DNA from: Acinetobacter halotolerans
Lineage (GTDB): Bacteria; Pseudomonadota; Gammaproteobacteria; Pseudomonadales; Moraxellaceae
Direction of reading: 5' to 3'
Length of the DNA stretch: 64,000 nucleotides
Assembly: GCF_004208515.1 (NCBI RefSeq)
Contig: NZ_SGIM01000003.1
Coordinates: 248,001 to 312,000 of the forward strand
The notes under the pieces were generated by a model. It was not told the DNA's origin and did no database searches. It worked only from the letters and a program-made list of their open reading frames with translations. This document shows, in pieces, positions 51,216 through 61,442 of the stretch (positions are counted from its first letter, which is position 1; the number at the start of each line of letters is the position of its first letter). Both the position numbers and the translations under genes were made by a program.

Positions 51216-52004
51216 TTAACGCACAATACCACGTGTTGATTTCTCTAAAGAATCAATAAACAGTTGTGCTTCTGGTGTATTCACCAATATCTCATTTCGG
51301 ATTTGTTCGATGGCCTGCTCAGAAGTAAGGCCAGACTTATAAATCAGTTTATATGCAGCTCTTAATCCTTGAATCGTATCTCTTGACCAACCTTTACGTC
51401 GCATACCTTCTATATTCATGCCAAATGCATGCGCTGGATTTCCTGACGCCATGACATAAGCAGGAACATCTTTGAGAATCAAAGCAGCACCACCAATCAT
51501 ACTATACGAATCAATACGGCAAAATTGATGAATCCCAGCATTGCCGCCAACAATGATATGATCGCCAACATGAACATGTCCCGCAACACCTACATTATTG
51601 GCAAAGATATTATGGTTGCCAATCACGCAATCATGGGCAATATGGGTATTTACCATAAATAAGTTATGGCTACCAATTTTGGTAATGCCTTGATCCTGAA
51701 CTGTACCTCTATGCAACGTACAATGTTCACGGATGGCATTGTGATCACCGATCTCTAACCAAGTTTCTTCACCTTGATATTTCAAATCTTGGCAAATTTC
51801 CCCAACACTAGAGAATTGGAAAATATCATTATTTTTACCAATCCGTGTAAAACCACCAATCACCACATGTGAATGTAATTTTGTCCCCGTGTCAATACTT
51901 ACATTTGGACCTACAATACAATACGGTCCAATCTGCACATCTGATGCGATTTCTGCAGATGGATCGATAATTGCTGTAGGATGTATTAAATTTTGACTAC
52001 TCAT
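51216..52004 (-). CDS. lpxA: UDP-N-acetylglucosamine acyltransferase LpxA
   Basis: 262 residues of left-handed beta-helix hexapeptide repeats. It adds the 3-hydroxyacyl chain to UDP-GlcNAc, the first step of lipid A synthesis. Motifs are IHPTAIIDPSAEIASDVQIG at the N-terminus, VNTHIAHDCVIGNHNIFAN with the catalytic His region (HIAHD), and FCRIDSYSMIGG. Its ATG overlaps the fabZ stop (ATGA). In A. baumannii, loss of lpxA, lpxC or lpxD gives colistin resistance by loss of lipooligosaccharide. It is intact here. Confidence 0.95.
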   Translation of the reverse strand: MSSQNLIHPTAIIDPSAEIASDVQIGPYCIVGPNVSIDTGTKLHSHVVIGGFTRIGKNNDIFQFSSVGEICQDLKYQGEETWLEIGDHNAIREHCTLHRGTVQDQGITKIGSHNLFMVNTHIAHDCVIGNHNIFANNVGVAGHVHVGDHIIVGGNAGIHQFCRIDSYSMIGGAALILKDVPAYVMASGNPAHAFGMNIEGMRRKGWSRDTIQGLRAAYKLIYKSGLTSEQAIEQIRNEILVNTPEAQLFIDSLEKSTRGIVR

Positions 52005-52486
52005 GCCTGCTCAATTTTTTGGTGTGAAATAATAATCTCTGCCGTTGCGGCAATAATACCGTCAACGCTTGCAGTACAATTGTACTTGTAAATGCCGCGT
52101 TTTTGCATAACAAGTTCAGATTTTAAGATAAGCTGGTCACCAGCAACAACCTGTTTCTTAAATCTTATTTTTTCTGCACCAGCAAATAAGAACAATGAAC
52201 CCGCTTTTGGCTTTTGATTCGTTAATACAAAACCGAGTATACCAGAGACCTGAGCTAAAGCTTCAATGATCAATACACCTGGCATAATCGGATAAGTAGG
52301 GAAATGCCCTTGAAGGAACTCTTCATTAATAGACACATTTTTATAACCGACAATGCTGTTTTCAGTCACTTCAGTTACACGATCAACTAATAAAAAAGGA
52401 TAGCGATGAGGTAAATATTCGCGAATGGTAAGAATATCCATTGGCAATTCAGGCATTGTAAATGTTGGTAATGTAGATTCGGTCAT
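52001..52486 (-). CDS. fabZ: 3-hydroxyacyl-ACP dehydratase FabZ
   Basis: 161 residues, hot-dog fold. It dehydrates 3-hydroxyacyl-ACP in fatty acid elongation and competes with LpxA and LpxD for the substrate. Motifs are LPHRYPFLLVDRV and QGHFPTYPIMPGVLIIEALA, with the catalytic His and Glu. It is coupled to lpxA by a four-base overlap and lies six bases after lpxD. The N-terminus is about ten residues longer than in E. coli. Confidence 0.94.
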   Translation of the reverse strand: MTESTLPTFTMPELPMDILTIREYLPHRYPFLLVDRVTEVTENSIVGYKNVSINEEFLQGHFPTYPIMPGVLIIEALAQVSGILGFVLTNQKPKAGSLFLFAGAEKIRFKKQVVAGDQLILKSELVMQKRGIYKYNCTASVDGIIAATAEIIISHQKIEQA

Positions 52487-52492
52487 AATAAA

Positions 52493-53563
52493 TTATTTAC
52501 GTAACTTAAGGGTTGATTCAAGGGACTCTAATTGAGCTTGCATATAATCAAGTCTTTTAGTGATTTGGGTCAATGGCACATCTGCTAATTGTCTCAAGCG
52601 TACAATTGTCTTTTTCCAATGACTATTTTCAAAAAGCCCCATCCCAGAAGAATAAGTTCCAGCCTCAGAAATATTTTTTGTGACCATTGACATTGCTGTA
52701 AGTGTCACATTATCTGTGATTTCAAGGTGCCCAACCACACCACTTGCCCCTCCTAGAATACAGTTTTTGCCAATTCTAGCGCTACCTGCTATTCCACATT
52801 TCGCGGCGATCGCTGTATTTTCACCAATATGTACATTGTGTGCGATTTGCACAAGGTTATCAATAATGACGCCATCTTCCAAAATTGTGTCATCCAATGC
52901 ACCGCGATCAATACTACAATTCGAACCAATACGCACATCATTGCCGATCTGAACTGAACCTAATTGAGCAATCCGGTGCCATTTACCTTGATATGGTGCA
53001 AAGCCAAAACCCTCTGTACCAATTGCAGTGTTTGCATGTATACGGATTCGATCTTTTAATTTTGCTTGTCCAGTAATTGTGACATGCGCATCAACAAAAC
53101 AATCTTTACCAACTTCAACCCCGTCATCAATAAACGAATGCGATTGAATTATCGTATTCGCCCCGATCACACAGTTTTCACCAATCACCACATAATGCCC
53201 GATATAAGCATCATCAGCGATAATTGCGGATGGGTGGATTTTAGCTGTACTTTCAATACCACGTTGAAGGATCTTTGCTTCGAATATATGCGTGAGAACT
53301 GCAAATGCTAAATAAGGATTATCAACAACTATAAAATTTTTCTTCTGGGTAAGTTGCTGTTTTAATGTTTCTGTGACGATATAAACACCCGCATCACTTG
53401 CCTCTGCTTGGGCTAAATATTTTTCACCATTCACAAAACAAATATGCTGGTTCTGAGCCAGTTCTAAACTTGCCAAATTAGAAATTTGAAAGTCTTTTTC
53501 ACCGAAATACTCACCTTGTACAAGGTGAGCAAGTTCTTCTAAACGATAACTACGTCTATTCAT
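52493..53563 (-). CDS. lpxD: UDP-3-O-(3-hydroxyacyl)glucosamine N-acyltransferase LpxD
   Basis: 356 residues. The N-terminal uridine-binding domain ([18 protein letters not shown]) is followed by a hexapeptide beta-helix ([20 protein letters not shown]) and then [20 protein letters not shown] with the catalytic His of the VQIAHN motif. A C-terminal helix ends [12 protein letters not shown]. It adds the N-linked acyl chain of lipid A. It is placed after skp with a three-base gap. Intact. Confidence 0.95.
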   Translation of the reverse strand: MNRRSYRLEELAHLVQGEYFGEKDFQISNLASLELAQNQHICFVNGEKYLAQAEASDAGVYIVTETLKQQLTQKKNFIVVDNPYLAFAVLTHIFEAKILQRGIESTAKIHPSAIIADDAYIGHYVVIGENCVIGANTIIQSHSFIDDGVEVGKDCFVDAHVTITGQAKLKDRIRIHANTAIGTEGFGFAPYQGKWHRIAQLGSVQIGNDVRIGSNCSIDRGALDDTILEDGVIIDNLVQIAHNVHIGENTAIAAKCGIAGSARIGKNCILGGASGVVGHLEITDNVTLTAMSMVTKNISEAGTYSSGMGLFENSHWKKTIVRLRQLADVPLTQITKRLDYMQAQLESLESTLKLRK

Positions 53564-53566
53564 TGA

Positions 53567-54055
53567 TTATTTCATTGCATTAACCTTTTGAATCATTTTA
53601 TCAGTTAAATCATACTTAGCGTCAGAGGCAATAGTAGAATTTTTATTGATAATCAAGTCTAAATTGTTTTCTTTGCGCAATTGTTCTGCCGCTTGCTTAA
53701 CACGATTTTCAAAAGTCGTATTCATTGTTTGTAAACTAGACTGAACTTTAGACTGTAAGCCTTGCTGAGTCGTATTAAACTCATTCACTTTCGCCTGATA
53801 TTGTGCAGAAAGTTTTTGTAAATCGGCTTGATTTGCAGACTGCGCTTTTTGTTGCAAAGTCTCGATTTCTTTACCCAATTGTTCCAATTTGGTCGATGTA
53901 GGTTTTACCGATTGACCTAGACTGCTATTTTGTTGTTTTAGATAAGTACTACTCTCAACAACTTTCGCTAAATCAACAACAGCAATGCTTGCTGCATTGC
54001 TCATCGCAGACATGGTTAAACCTAAACCGAACATAACAGCGGTTAATGTTTTCAT
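53567..54055 (-). CDS. skp: OmpH/Skp-family periplasmic chaperone
   Basis: 162 residues from the ATG at 54055 (MKTLTAVMFGLG), with AAAGGATGG upstream; the open frame begins 12 codons earlier. Signal peptide cleaved at SNAA near residue 21. The mature protein starts SIAVVDLAKVVESSTYLKQQ and then forms the long charged coiled-coil arms typical of Skp, ending with DLTDKMIQKVNAMK. It escorts unfolded outer-membrane proteins to BamA, the gene just upstream. Confidence 0.9.
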   Translation of the reverse strand: MKTLTAVMFGLGLTMSAMSNAASIAVVDLAKVVESSTYLKQQNSSLGQSVKPTSTKLEQLGKEIETLQQKAQSANQADLQKLSAQYQAKVNEFNTTQQGLQSKVQSSLQTMNTTFENRVKQAAEQLRKENNLDLIINKNSTIASDAKYDLTDKMIQKVNAMK

Positions 54056-54099
54056 GATTCCATCCTTTATATATTTTGTAACCTTAAACAAGGTCGTAC

Positions 54100-56637
54100 T
54101 TAGAAAGTACGACCGATTTCAAATTGGATTGATTTGGTGTCATCACCCTTCTTATCATTAAGCGGGAAAGCATAACTGAGTGATAACGGTCCAATCATGG
54201 TGATCCATGTAAAACCTGCACCAACACTGTAACGCATATTTCCAGCATCAAAGTTGTAGTTATCTTTACAGTATTGTTTAAGATTAATTTGAGACTGTCC
54301 TTTAATAATCGGTTCCTGAGATGAACTTGGCACATCACATTGAGTATCAAAGACTTGTGCACCTTCAGCAAACAATACAGGTCTAACTTGACGTGCCCAA
54401 TCACCTTTAAATGGTACAGGCAATGCGAGTTCAGTACCAAACTGAATCAGTGCATTACCACCAACTTCTTCTGGATCAGGGTCATTTCTGCCTGTTTCAC
54501 GGAAAATAACACTTGGATATTTTGGACCCAAAGAACTATTGTCATAACCACGCACAGAGCCATAACCACCTGCATAAAAATTCTTATAGAATGGCAGATC
54601 ATTACCAAAACCTAACTTACCATAACCTCGGAGAACAAAGCCTTTTGGCAAAGATTTAAATGCCTGAGCATCATAAGTGAGTTTTTGATAGTCAACATCA
54701 CTGCCTGGAAGACCGACTTCTAAACCAACGCGATGCGACATACCTGACGTTGGAAAAACTGGTCGGTTAAGTGTATTATACGACCAACCCAAATTAAGTG
54801 TATAAGTTAAAAAATCACCTTCAAACTGATCGCCAAATGTGTATTTTTGATCTTCAGGACAAGGTTCATAACCAGTAATTTCTCCCGTCTCTGGATTTAT
54901 AATTGGTTTAAGATCTTCTTTACAGTACTCTCCTGATCTACCTGTCTCCTTACCACCATTCGCTAACAAATAATCACGAATATAGGTAGATACGTTAGGC
55001 CCCGTTCTAACTTTAGTCTTATCGATACCCACCGAAGCACTTAAACTTTGATTTTCATCAATCGGATAACCAAAGCTCAAGCTTCCGCCTATACTGTCTG
55101 TCACGTAGTTATTGACGTTATAGTCTTCGTTAAGCTTAGTTTTACGGTAGTAAACGTTATAACCACGACTCACACCATCAATGGTAAAATATGGGTCAGT
55201 CACACTTAGGTTGTAATAGTCTTGTGTCTCAGAACGAGATAAATCAATCGCGACACGGTTACCTGTGCCCATAAAGTTAGTCTGGCTCAAACCTGCTTGG
55301 AAAGTTACACCACCATTTTGAGAGTAACCAACCGCCAAAGTTGTCGTTCCTGAATGTTGCTCTTCAACAGCAACATTTAAATCAACTTGGTCAGGTGTGT
55401 TTGGAACACGAACAGGTTTTACATCAACAGTCTTAAAGAAGCCTGTTCGCTCTAAACGAATTTTGGATAAATCAATTTTTTCATTACTTGCTAATGCACC
55501 TTCCATTTGGCGCATTTCTCGACGTAGCACCTCATCAGCGGTCTTATTATTACCTGTGAAGTTAATACGACGTACTGTAACTTGTTGCCCAGGATTAATA
55601 TAGTAATTAAGATTCACCAACCCAGTCTGGTTGTTAATCTCAGGGACGACATTAACCTCAGCATAGTAATAACCCGCATTACCATATTTTCTAAGCAATA
55701 ATTGCTTAACTGCATTCACTCTTTCTTGTGAATACGTTTCACCATCTTTATACAGTTTTAGCGCTTTTAGCTCTTCAGGCTTATAAAGTGCATCACCTAA
55801 GAATTTGGTCTCGCCAAACTTAAATTGGCTACCTTCATCGACAGAAACTTCAATAAAGATATTCTTTTTGTCTTCACTGATATTCAGTTGCGAATTAATA
55901 ATATTAAAATTGATATAACCCTTGTTGAGATACAGTGCACGTAAAGCCTCTAAGCTTGCTGCCATTTTTTCACGTGCGTAACGATCATTACGGGTAACAA
56001 TAGAAGCCCAACCACTTTCCTTTACTGCAAAAGCTTGTTTAATGTCACTATCGCTAAATACAGTGTTACCAATGATATTAATATCGAATACCTTGGCAGC
56101 CGTACCTTCGTTGAAGTTCAATAACAACTCAACACGGTTGTTTGGTCGAGCAACTGTTTCTACTGTTACATCAGCATCATAACGCCCTTGCTGGGTATAT
56201 TGTTGCTCAAGTTCGGTTTCAATGATCTGTAGTGCAGACTTCTTGAACACTTCTCCTTCAGCGATTCCCATTTTCTTTAAGCCTTGTTCCAAAGCTTCTT
56301 TAGGAATCAGTTTATTTCCTTTAAATTCCAACTTGGAAATTACTGGACGCTCTACGACTTTAAAGACCAATACATCACTTTCTTTATAAGCTTTGATGTC
56401 ATCAAATAAACCTGATGCGTATAAACTACGAATAGCCTCAGCAATCATTGGATCGCTGACACGATCACCCGCATTTATTGGCAACATCGAATAGATACTT
56501 GCAGGTGTTAAACGCACTAGCCCATCAATTCGTATATCTCGTGCAAGAAACTCGTCTGCTGCGTATGCTTGTTGTACCACTGCCATCGCACTGACCAGTG
56601 CCAAAGGCATTAATAAATGTGTGTGACGCATGCCCAT
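54100..56637 (-). CDS. bamA: Outer-membrane protein assembly factor BamA
   Basis: 845 residues. Signal peptide ends AYA near residue 26. Five POTRA domains cover roughly residues 27-425, beginning FLARDIRIDGLVRLTPASIYS. A 16-strand barrel follows, with the L6 motif GGYGSVRGYDNSSLGP (VRGF-type) and the C-terminal FEIGRTF. It folds and inserts beta-barrel proteins in the outer membrane. Two close ATGs (56637, 56631) can serve as start. It lies between rseP and skp, the usual order. Confidence 0.95.
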   Translation of the reverse strand: MGMRHTHLLMPLALVSAMAVVQQAYAADEFLARDIRIDGLVRLTPASIYSMLPINAGDRVSDPMIAEAIRSLYASGLFDDIKAYKESDVLVFKVVERPVISKLEFKGNKLIPKEALEQGLKKMGIAEGEVFKKSALQIIETELEQQYTQQGRYDADVTVETVARPNNRVELLLNFNEGTAAKVFDINIIGNTVFSDSDIKQAFAVKESGWASIVTRNDRYAREKMAASLEALRALYLNKGYINFNIINSQLNISEDKKNIFIEVSVDEGSQFKFGETKFLGDALYKPEELKALKLYKDGETYSQERVNAVKQLLLRKYGNAGYYYAEVNVVPEINNQTGLVNLNYYINPGQQVTVRRINFTGNNKTADEVLRREMRQMEGALASNEKIDLSKIRLERTGFFKTVDVKPVRVPNTPDQVDLNVAVEEQHSGTTTLAVGYSQNGGVTFQAGLSQTNFMGTGNRVAIDLSRSETQDYYNLSVTDPYFTIDGVSRGYNVYYRKTKLNEDYNVNNYVTDSIGGSLSFGYPIDENQSLSASVGIDKTKVRTGPNVSTYIRDYLLANGGKETGRSGEYCKEDLKPIINPETGEITGYEPCPEDQKYTFGDQFEGDFLTYTLNLGWSYNTLNRPVFPTSGMSHRVGLEVGLPGSDVDYQKLTYDAQAFKSLPKGFVLRGYGKLGFGNDLPFYKNFYAGGYGSVRGYDNSSLGPKYPSVIFRETGRNDPDPEEVGGNALIQFGTELALPVPFKGDWARQVRPVLFAEGAQVFDTQCDVPSSSQEPIIKGQSQINLKQYCKDNYNFDAGNMRYSVGAGFTWITMIGPLSLSYAFPLNDKKGDDTKSIQFEIGRTF

Positions 56638-56672
56638 ATATTTTCCAGTAAGTTAAATTCCATTTGCGTTTT

Positions 56673-58028
56673 TTATAAACGCATGAAGTCGTTAAATAAA
56701 GCCAAAAGCATCATGCTACCGAGCAGTACCATACCAACTTTTAGACCCAATATCTGTATTTGTTCGGAAACAGGTTTACCACGGATGAGTTCAATAAAGT
56801 AATAAACCAAATGTCCACCATCAAGCATCGGAATCGGTAATAAATTTAGAATTCCTAAACTCACACTCATCAGTGCCATGAATGAAATAAATGTTTGCCA
56901 CCCCATTTCAGCACTTTGACCTGCAACTTTTGCAATGGTGATTGGACCTGACAAATTATCTAGCCCAATTAATCCGCGGACCATTTTGACAATCGAGTTA
57001 AAAATCATACTTGAAAGCTGTACAGTTTTATCAACTGCAACACCAAAAGCTTCCAAAGGTGAATACTGAATAGTTTGCTTATAGTCATTCGGAATCGTGA
57101 CTTGACCTGCATCACTTTTCACACCTAGAACACCAGTGACATTGCCCATATTGTCACGTTGACCACGGGGTATCATCTGCAAATGTACCAGCTCACCTTG
57201 TCGCATCACATCAATATTTAATAACTTTTCAGGTGATTTTTGAACCACACTCACTACATCAAACCAATCTTTCATGGCAACATCATTAATCGCCACAATT
57301 TGATCACCTTCTTTCATCCCTTGGCGAATCGCAGTGCCATCAGCAGTCAATTCTTTCACGACTGCTGGGATCATCGGACGATAAGGTAAAAAACCCAATG
57401 CATCTAAAGGAGATTGGCTTTGGTCTTTAAGAAAGTCCTGAATCGATAAATTAAATTGTTTCTCAGAACCATCACGGTCAACAAGTACCGACACTTGACC
57501 AGACTCACCTACTCGATTAATTAAAGCGAAGTTTAATTTTTCCCATGTCGGTGTCGTTTGACCATCCACAGCCAAGACTTTATCACCGACTTGTAGATCG
57601 ACCTGAGCAGCAGGTGTATTTGGCATGATTTTACCAATACGCGTATTCAACTGTTCTTGTGCAGGTAGGAACAAAATCCAAAATAAAAAAACTGCAAAAA
57701 TGAGATTGATTAAAGGACCCGCTGCAACAATTGCAATACGTTTCCAAGGAGGCTGTCGATTGAATGTATAAGGAAGGTCTTTTTCTGCGACATTTCCTTC
57801 ACGCTCATCTAACATCTTGACATAGCCACCTAACGGCAACGCAGAAAGCTGATATTGAATACCAGATTTTTTAGATTGCCATTTTAGTAAAGTCGGACCA
57901 AAACCAATAGAATAAACTAAAACTTTTACACCAAGCTTACGTGCAACCCAATAGTGACCGAACTCATGAATTGCGATCAGAGGCCCTAACAATAAAATCG
58001 CTGCAACAATCATAAATAGTGCATTCAT
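56673..58028 (-). CDS. rseP: Site-2 zinc metalloprotease RseP
   Basis: 451 residues. HEFGH at residues 21-25 holds the two zinc His and the catalytic Glu. The GFGPTLLKW segment, two PDZ domains in the middle (GKIMPNTPAAQVDLQVGDKV and DGTAIRQGMKEGDQIVAIND) and NLLPIPMLDGGHLVYYFIE, with the third zinc ligand Asp, follow. It cleaves within the membrane, classically the anti-sigma factor RseA and signal-peptide remnants. Four helices. Six bases separate it from dxr. Confidence 0.94.
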   Translation of the reverse strand: MNALFMIVAAILLLGPLIAIHEFGHYWVARKLGVKVLVYSIGFGPTLLKWQSKKSGIQYQLSALPLGGYVKMLDEREGNVAEKDLPYTFNRQPPWKRIAIVAAGPLINLIFAVFLFWILFLPAQEQLNTRIGKIMPNTPAAQVDLQVGDKVLAVDGQTTPTWEKLNFALINRVGESGQVSVLVDRDGSEKQFNLSIQDFLKDQSQSPLDALGFLPYRPMIPAVVKELTADGTAIRQGMKEGDQIVAINDVAMKDWFDVVSVVQKSPEKLLNIDVMRQGELVHLQMIPRGQRDNMGNVTGVLGVKSDAGQVTIPNDYKQTIQYSPLEAFGVAVDKTVQLSSMIFNSIVKMVRGLIGLDNLSGPITIAKVAGQSAEMGWQTFISFMALMSVSLGILNLLPIPMLDGGHLVYYFIELIRGKPVSEQIQILGLKVGMVLLGSMMLLALFNDFMRL

Positions 58029-58033
58029 ACGAT

Positions 58034-59230
58034 TTAGCCTCCTATATCCACAATATACTTCTCTGCGATCTGTCTAGCGATCATATCAGTATGCAAAATG
58101 ATGTCTATGTTTTCTGCTTTAGCATTTTGTACAGCGTCTAGGGTCTGTTCGACAACTTGAGCAATTTGTGTAAATCGAATGCGCTGTTGTAAAAATGCGG
58201 CCACTGCGATTTCATTTGCTGCATTCAAGATGGTTGGTGCTAAACCACCTGCTCTCATCGCCTGACGCGCTAGATTCAAAGCAGGAAACTTAACCTCATC
58301 AGGTGCTTGAAAGTCCAATTGAGCTGTGGCAAACAGGTCCAAAGCTGGAACATGTGTTTTTAGGCGTTTAGGCCAAGCCAATGCATGTGCAATCGGCGTA
58401 CACATATCGGGGTTACCCATTTGCGCCAAAGTTGAACCATCCACATACTGAACCATTGAATGAATAATACTTTGTGGATGAACGACAACTGTAACAAAAT
58501 GTTCTGATATTGAAAACAAATGACACGCTTCGATCAGTTCTAGACCTTTATTCATCAAAGTCGCTGAGTCAACCGAGATTTTTTGTCCCATCGACCAGTT
58601 TGGATGCTTACACGCCTGCTGTGGCGTGACACCACTTAATTGTTCTAAAGAGTGATTCAGGAAAGGTCCGCCAGAAGCAGTCAATAAAATACGAGAAACG
58701 CCTAGCTGTGGCTGTCCTGTACGTTCAGTCGTTAAGTAATCATGAGGTAATGATTGAAAAATTGCATTATGCTCAGAATCTACAGGTAATAGTAATGCAT
58801 TATGTTCACGTGCAGCCTGCATCATAATGTCACCCGACATCACTAATGCTTCTTTATTCGCAAGTAAAACACGTTTACCCGCTTTAACTGCGGCAAGCGT
58901 GGGCAATAAACCAGCAGCACCCACGATCGCGGCCATGACAATATCAACGTCAGGGTGTTTAGCGATCTCAATTAAGCCAGTTTCATCCGATAGAATTTCA
59001 ATTTGATTTAACTTTTCTTGGTTTAAACGCTGTTGCAGTTCACTGACTTTTTCATTCGGTACAACAACAATTTTAGGATGAAATTTTCTACAAATCTCTA
59101 AAAGTTCATCCAAACGACTATAAGCAGAAACCGCAAATACAGTGTATTGCTCTGAGTGCTGCTCTAATACTTTTAAAGTACTCTGTCCAATTGAACCTGT
59201 CGCACCCAATATACAAACAGCTTGTGTCAT
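58034..59230 (-). CDS. dxr: 1-deoxy-D-xylulose-5-phosphate reductoisomerase
   Basis: 398 residues. NADPH-binding GATGSIGQSTLKV (residues 9-21), LLANKEALVMSG, PVDSEHNAIFQSL with metal ligands Asp and Glu, ASGGPF, and NWSMGQKISVDSATLMNKGLE (Ser and Asn of the active site). It converts DXP to MEP, the committed step of the non-mevalonate isoprenoid route. It directly abuts cdsA, feeding the same lipid-carrier supply as uppS. Confidence 0.95.
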   Translation of the reverse strand: MTQAVCILGATGSIGQSTLKVLEQHSEQYTVFAVSAYSRLDELLEICRKFHPKIVVVPNEKVSELQQRLNQEKLNQIEILSDETGLIEIAKHPDVDIVMAAIVGAAGLLPTLAAVKAGKRVLLANKEALVMSGDIMMQAAREHNALLLPVDSEHNAIFQSLPHDYLTTERTGQPQLGVSRILLTASGGPFLNHSLEQLSGVTPQQACKHPNWSMGQKISVDSATLMNKGLELIEACHLFSISEHFVTVVVHPQSIIHSMVQYVDGSTLAQMGNPDMCTPIAHALAWPKRLKTHVPALDLFATAQLDFQAPDEVKFPALNLARQAMRAGGLAPTILNAANEIAVAAFLQQRIRFTQIAQVVEQTLDAVQNAKAENIDIILHTDMIARQIAEKYIVDIGG

Positions 59231-60055
59231 TTATAGATCTACACCAATAAGTTTTAAGATATACAACCCTGTCGCAAAAATAGGTGCAGCGGCCAATAAA
59301 GAGTCAATTCGATCGAGTACACCACCATGTCCAGGGAGTACACGGCCAGAATCCTTAATCCCTGCTCGGCGTTTAATCATCGATTCAAACAAATCACCCA
59401 ATACTGAAGCAAACACAGTAATAATGGATAATATTAAGAATAAGACCAGCTGTACAGTAGTTAAATCTAAGTAAAAATATTGCACAACCAGCATAATAAT
59501 CACAGTCGTTGCAATACCGCCATACAATCCTTCAAGAGATTTGTTTGGACTTACAAAAGGTGCAAGTTTCTTTTGACCAAATTTACGCCCAACAAAGTAA
59601 GCACCGCTATCCGCTCCCCAAACCAGCAAGAACAAATACATCAACCACCACGGCGAGCTAAACCAAACAGCATACAAGGCGGTAACAGCGGCTGAAATTA
59701 AAATAAAGCCTATGATATATAATGAAGAATTATACCAATTGTCTGATTCAGGAAAGTTTTTAACCCAATAAATACTTCCCAACCAAGTGAGAATAGACGC
59801 AGCCCAAAGTAGGAGTGCTACATCATCGTAGAACAATGCCAGTGTAGATACGAGTGCTACACAACCACCATACAACCACGCCTTTGGCTTTGGCACAGTG
59901 GTTGCAGTACGCGGCATAAGCTTAAACCACTCATAGCCAGCCACCCCCGCAGCTAAAATCATAAGCATAAACATTGGATAATGTGATTGCGTTGCAAACA
60001 TGCAACTTAAAACAACAGCAACTAACACCAATGCGGTAATAATCCGCTCTAACAT
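59231..60055 (-). CDS. cdsA: Phosphatidate cytidylyltransferase CdsA
   Basis: 274 residues with about seven helices. The signature SVLGDLFESMIKRRAGIKDS, then GRVLPGHGGVLDRIDSL at about residues 225-250, is diagnostic. It makes CDP-diacylglycerol from phosphatidate and CTP in the inner membrane for all phospholipid synthesis. It ends at the base before the dxr start and begins two bases after uppS, in the standard operon order. Confidence 0.94.
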   Translation of the reverse strand: MLERIITALVLVAVVLSCMFATQSHYPMFMLMILAAGVAGYEWFKLMPRTATTVPKPKAWLYGGCVALVSTLALFYDDVALLLWAASILTWLGSIYWVKNFPESDNWYNSSLYIIGFILISAAVTALYAVWFSSPWWLMYLFLLVWGADSGAYFVGRKFGQKKLAPFVSPNKSLEGLYGGIATTVIIMLVVQYFYLDLTTVQLVLFLILSIITVFASVLGDLFESMIKRRAGIKDSGRVLPGHGGVLDRIDSLLAAAPIFATGLYILKLIGVDL

Positions 60056-60057
60056 TA

Positions 60058-60807
60058 TTAATTCTCTATTTTCGCTTGTTGAATCTGTTCAGATGTCTTA
60101 CCAAAACGTCTTTCGCGCCCTGAAAAAACACGAAATGCATAATCTAACTCTTTTATTGTAAATTCTGGCCATAAAGTTTCAGTAAAATACAACTCAGCGT
60201 ATGCGGCTTGCCAAAGTAAAAAGTTAGACAAGCGATAGTCGCCACCAGTACGAATCAACAAATCGACAGCAGGTAGATCATTTAGACTGACATATTTATC
60301 AAATAAATCAACATTTATCTGATCTGTTTGAAGTTTTCCAGCAAGTGCATCTTCAGCAATACTTTTTGCGGCATGTGCCATATCCCACATACCGCCATAA
60401 CTCACGGCAATTGAAAGTGTCATGGAGTCAAAAGCAGCTGTTTTCTGTTCCGCTTCTTGCATTAAATCACGAAGCTCATTTGACAACCGAGAACGGTCGC
60501 CAATGAAACGTAGTGCGATGTTGAATTTTTCCATACGCGGAAGCTGCTCATGAATGGTTTCTTCAAGCAATTGCATGAGCAAATCAACTTCGTATTGGGG
60601 ACGATTCCAATTCTCGCTAGAGAATGCAAAAACGGTCAAAGCTCGAACACCCATTTTTTTACAATGTTCGACGATTGGATCTAAGACATTTTTGCCTTCA
60701 CGATGCCCATCACCTTTTTGCATTTGCTTTTTTTTGGCAAAACGATTGTTGCCATCCATAATAATGGCAACATGTTGAGGAAGAAGTGGATCTTCTTGCG
60801 AGGTCAT
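60058..60807 (-). CDS. uppS: (2Z,6E)-undecaprenyl diphosphate synthase UppS
   Basis: 249 residues. IMDGNNRFAKKK, with catalytic Asp18, GHREGKNV, FAFSSENWNRP and LIRTGGDYRLSNFLLWQAAY near 190-210 are the cis-prenyltransferase motifs. It builds the C55 lipid carrier for peptidoglycan and surface polysaccharides. The usual R-W-A after the MDGN motif is RFA here, a conservative change. Four bases separate it from frr. Confidence 0.94.
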   Translation of the reverse strand: MTSQEDPLLPQHVAIIMDGNNRFAKKKQMQKGDGHREGKNVLDPIVEHCKKMGVRALTVFAFSSENWNRPQYEVDLLMQLLEETIHEQLPRMEKFNIALRFIGDRSRLSNELRDLMQEAEQKTAAFDSMTLSIAVSYGGMWDMAHAAKSIAEDALAGKLQTDQINVDLFDKYVSLNDLPAVDLLIRTGGDYRLSNFLLWQAAYAELYFTETLWPEFTIKELDYAFRVFSGRERRFGKTSEQIQQAKIEN

Positions 60808-60811
60808 AGAA

Positions 60812-61366
60812 TTAGACCTTCATCAATTCTGCTTCTTTTGCTGCTAGACGTTTATCAACCTCAGCAACATACTTATCAGTAATTTTTTGGATATCATCAC
60901 CAGCACGACGATCATCATCTTCAGAAATTTCTTTTTCTTTCAATAATGATTTGATATCACCCAAAACGTCACGACGAATATTACGAATAGCGATTTTTGC
61001 ATTCTCAGCTTCAGTACGCGCAACTTTTTGCATATCGCGGCGAGTTTCCTCAGTTAAAGCTGGTAGCGGTACACGAATTGAATCCGCAGTAATTGGGTTC
61101 AATCCAAGGTCACTTTCACGAATCGCTTTATCAATTGCAGAAACCATTGTACGTTCAAATGGTTGAACCACAAGCGTACGCGAATCTTCTACACCCACGT
61201 TTGCAACTTGGTTAAGTGGCACATCAGAACCATAGTAAGGAACCATTACACCATTTAAAATAGATGGATGAGCACGTCCAGTACGAACCTTTGCAAACCC
61301 TTGCTCTAAAGATTCGAGGGTTTTCTGCATGCGCTGTTCGCTATCTTTTTTGAGATCGTTAATCAT
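60812..61366 (-). CDS. frr: Ribosome recycling factor
   Basis: 184 residues starting [20 protein letters not shown]. The family features [40 protein letters not shown] and [13 protein letters not shown] are all present. It splits the post-termination ribosome with EF-G. GGAAG precedes the ATG. The 76-base gap to pyrH could contain an internal promoter, although none is clear. Confidence 0.96.
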   Translation of the reverse strand: MINDLKKDSEQRMQKTLESLEQGFAKVRTGRAHPSILNGVMVPYYGSDVPLNQVANVGVEDSRTLVVQPFERTMVSAIDKAIRESDLGLNPITADSIRVPLPALTEETRRDMQKVARTEAENAKIAIRNIRRDVLGDIKSLLKEKEISEDDDRRAGDDIQKITDKYVAEVDKRLAAKEAELMKV

Positions 61367-61442
61367 ATGATCTTCCTTACTTATTCAATAGGTATTACAA
61401 AAAAATTATGCGTAGTATAAAGAGCTTTATGCTTCACGTATA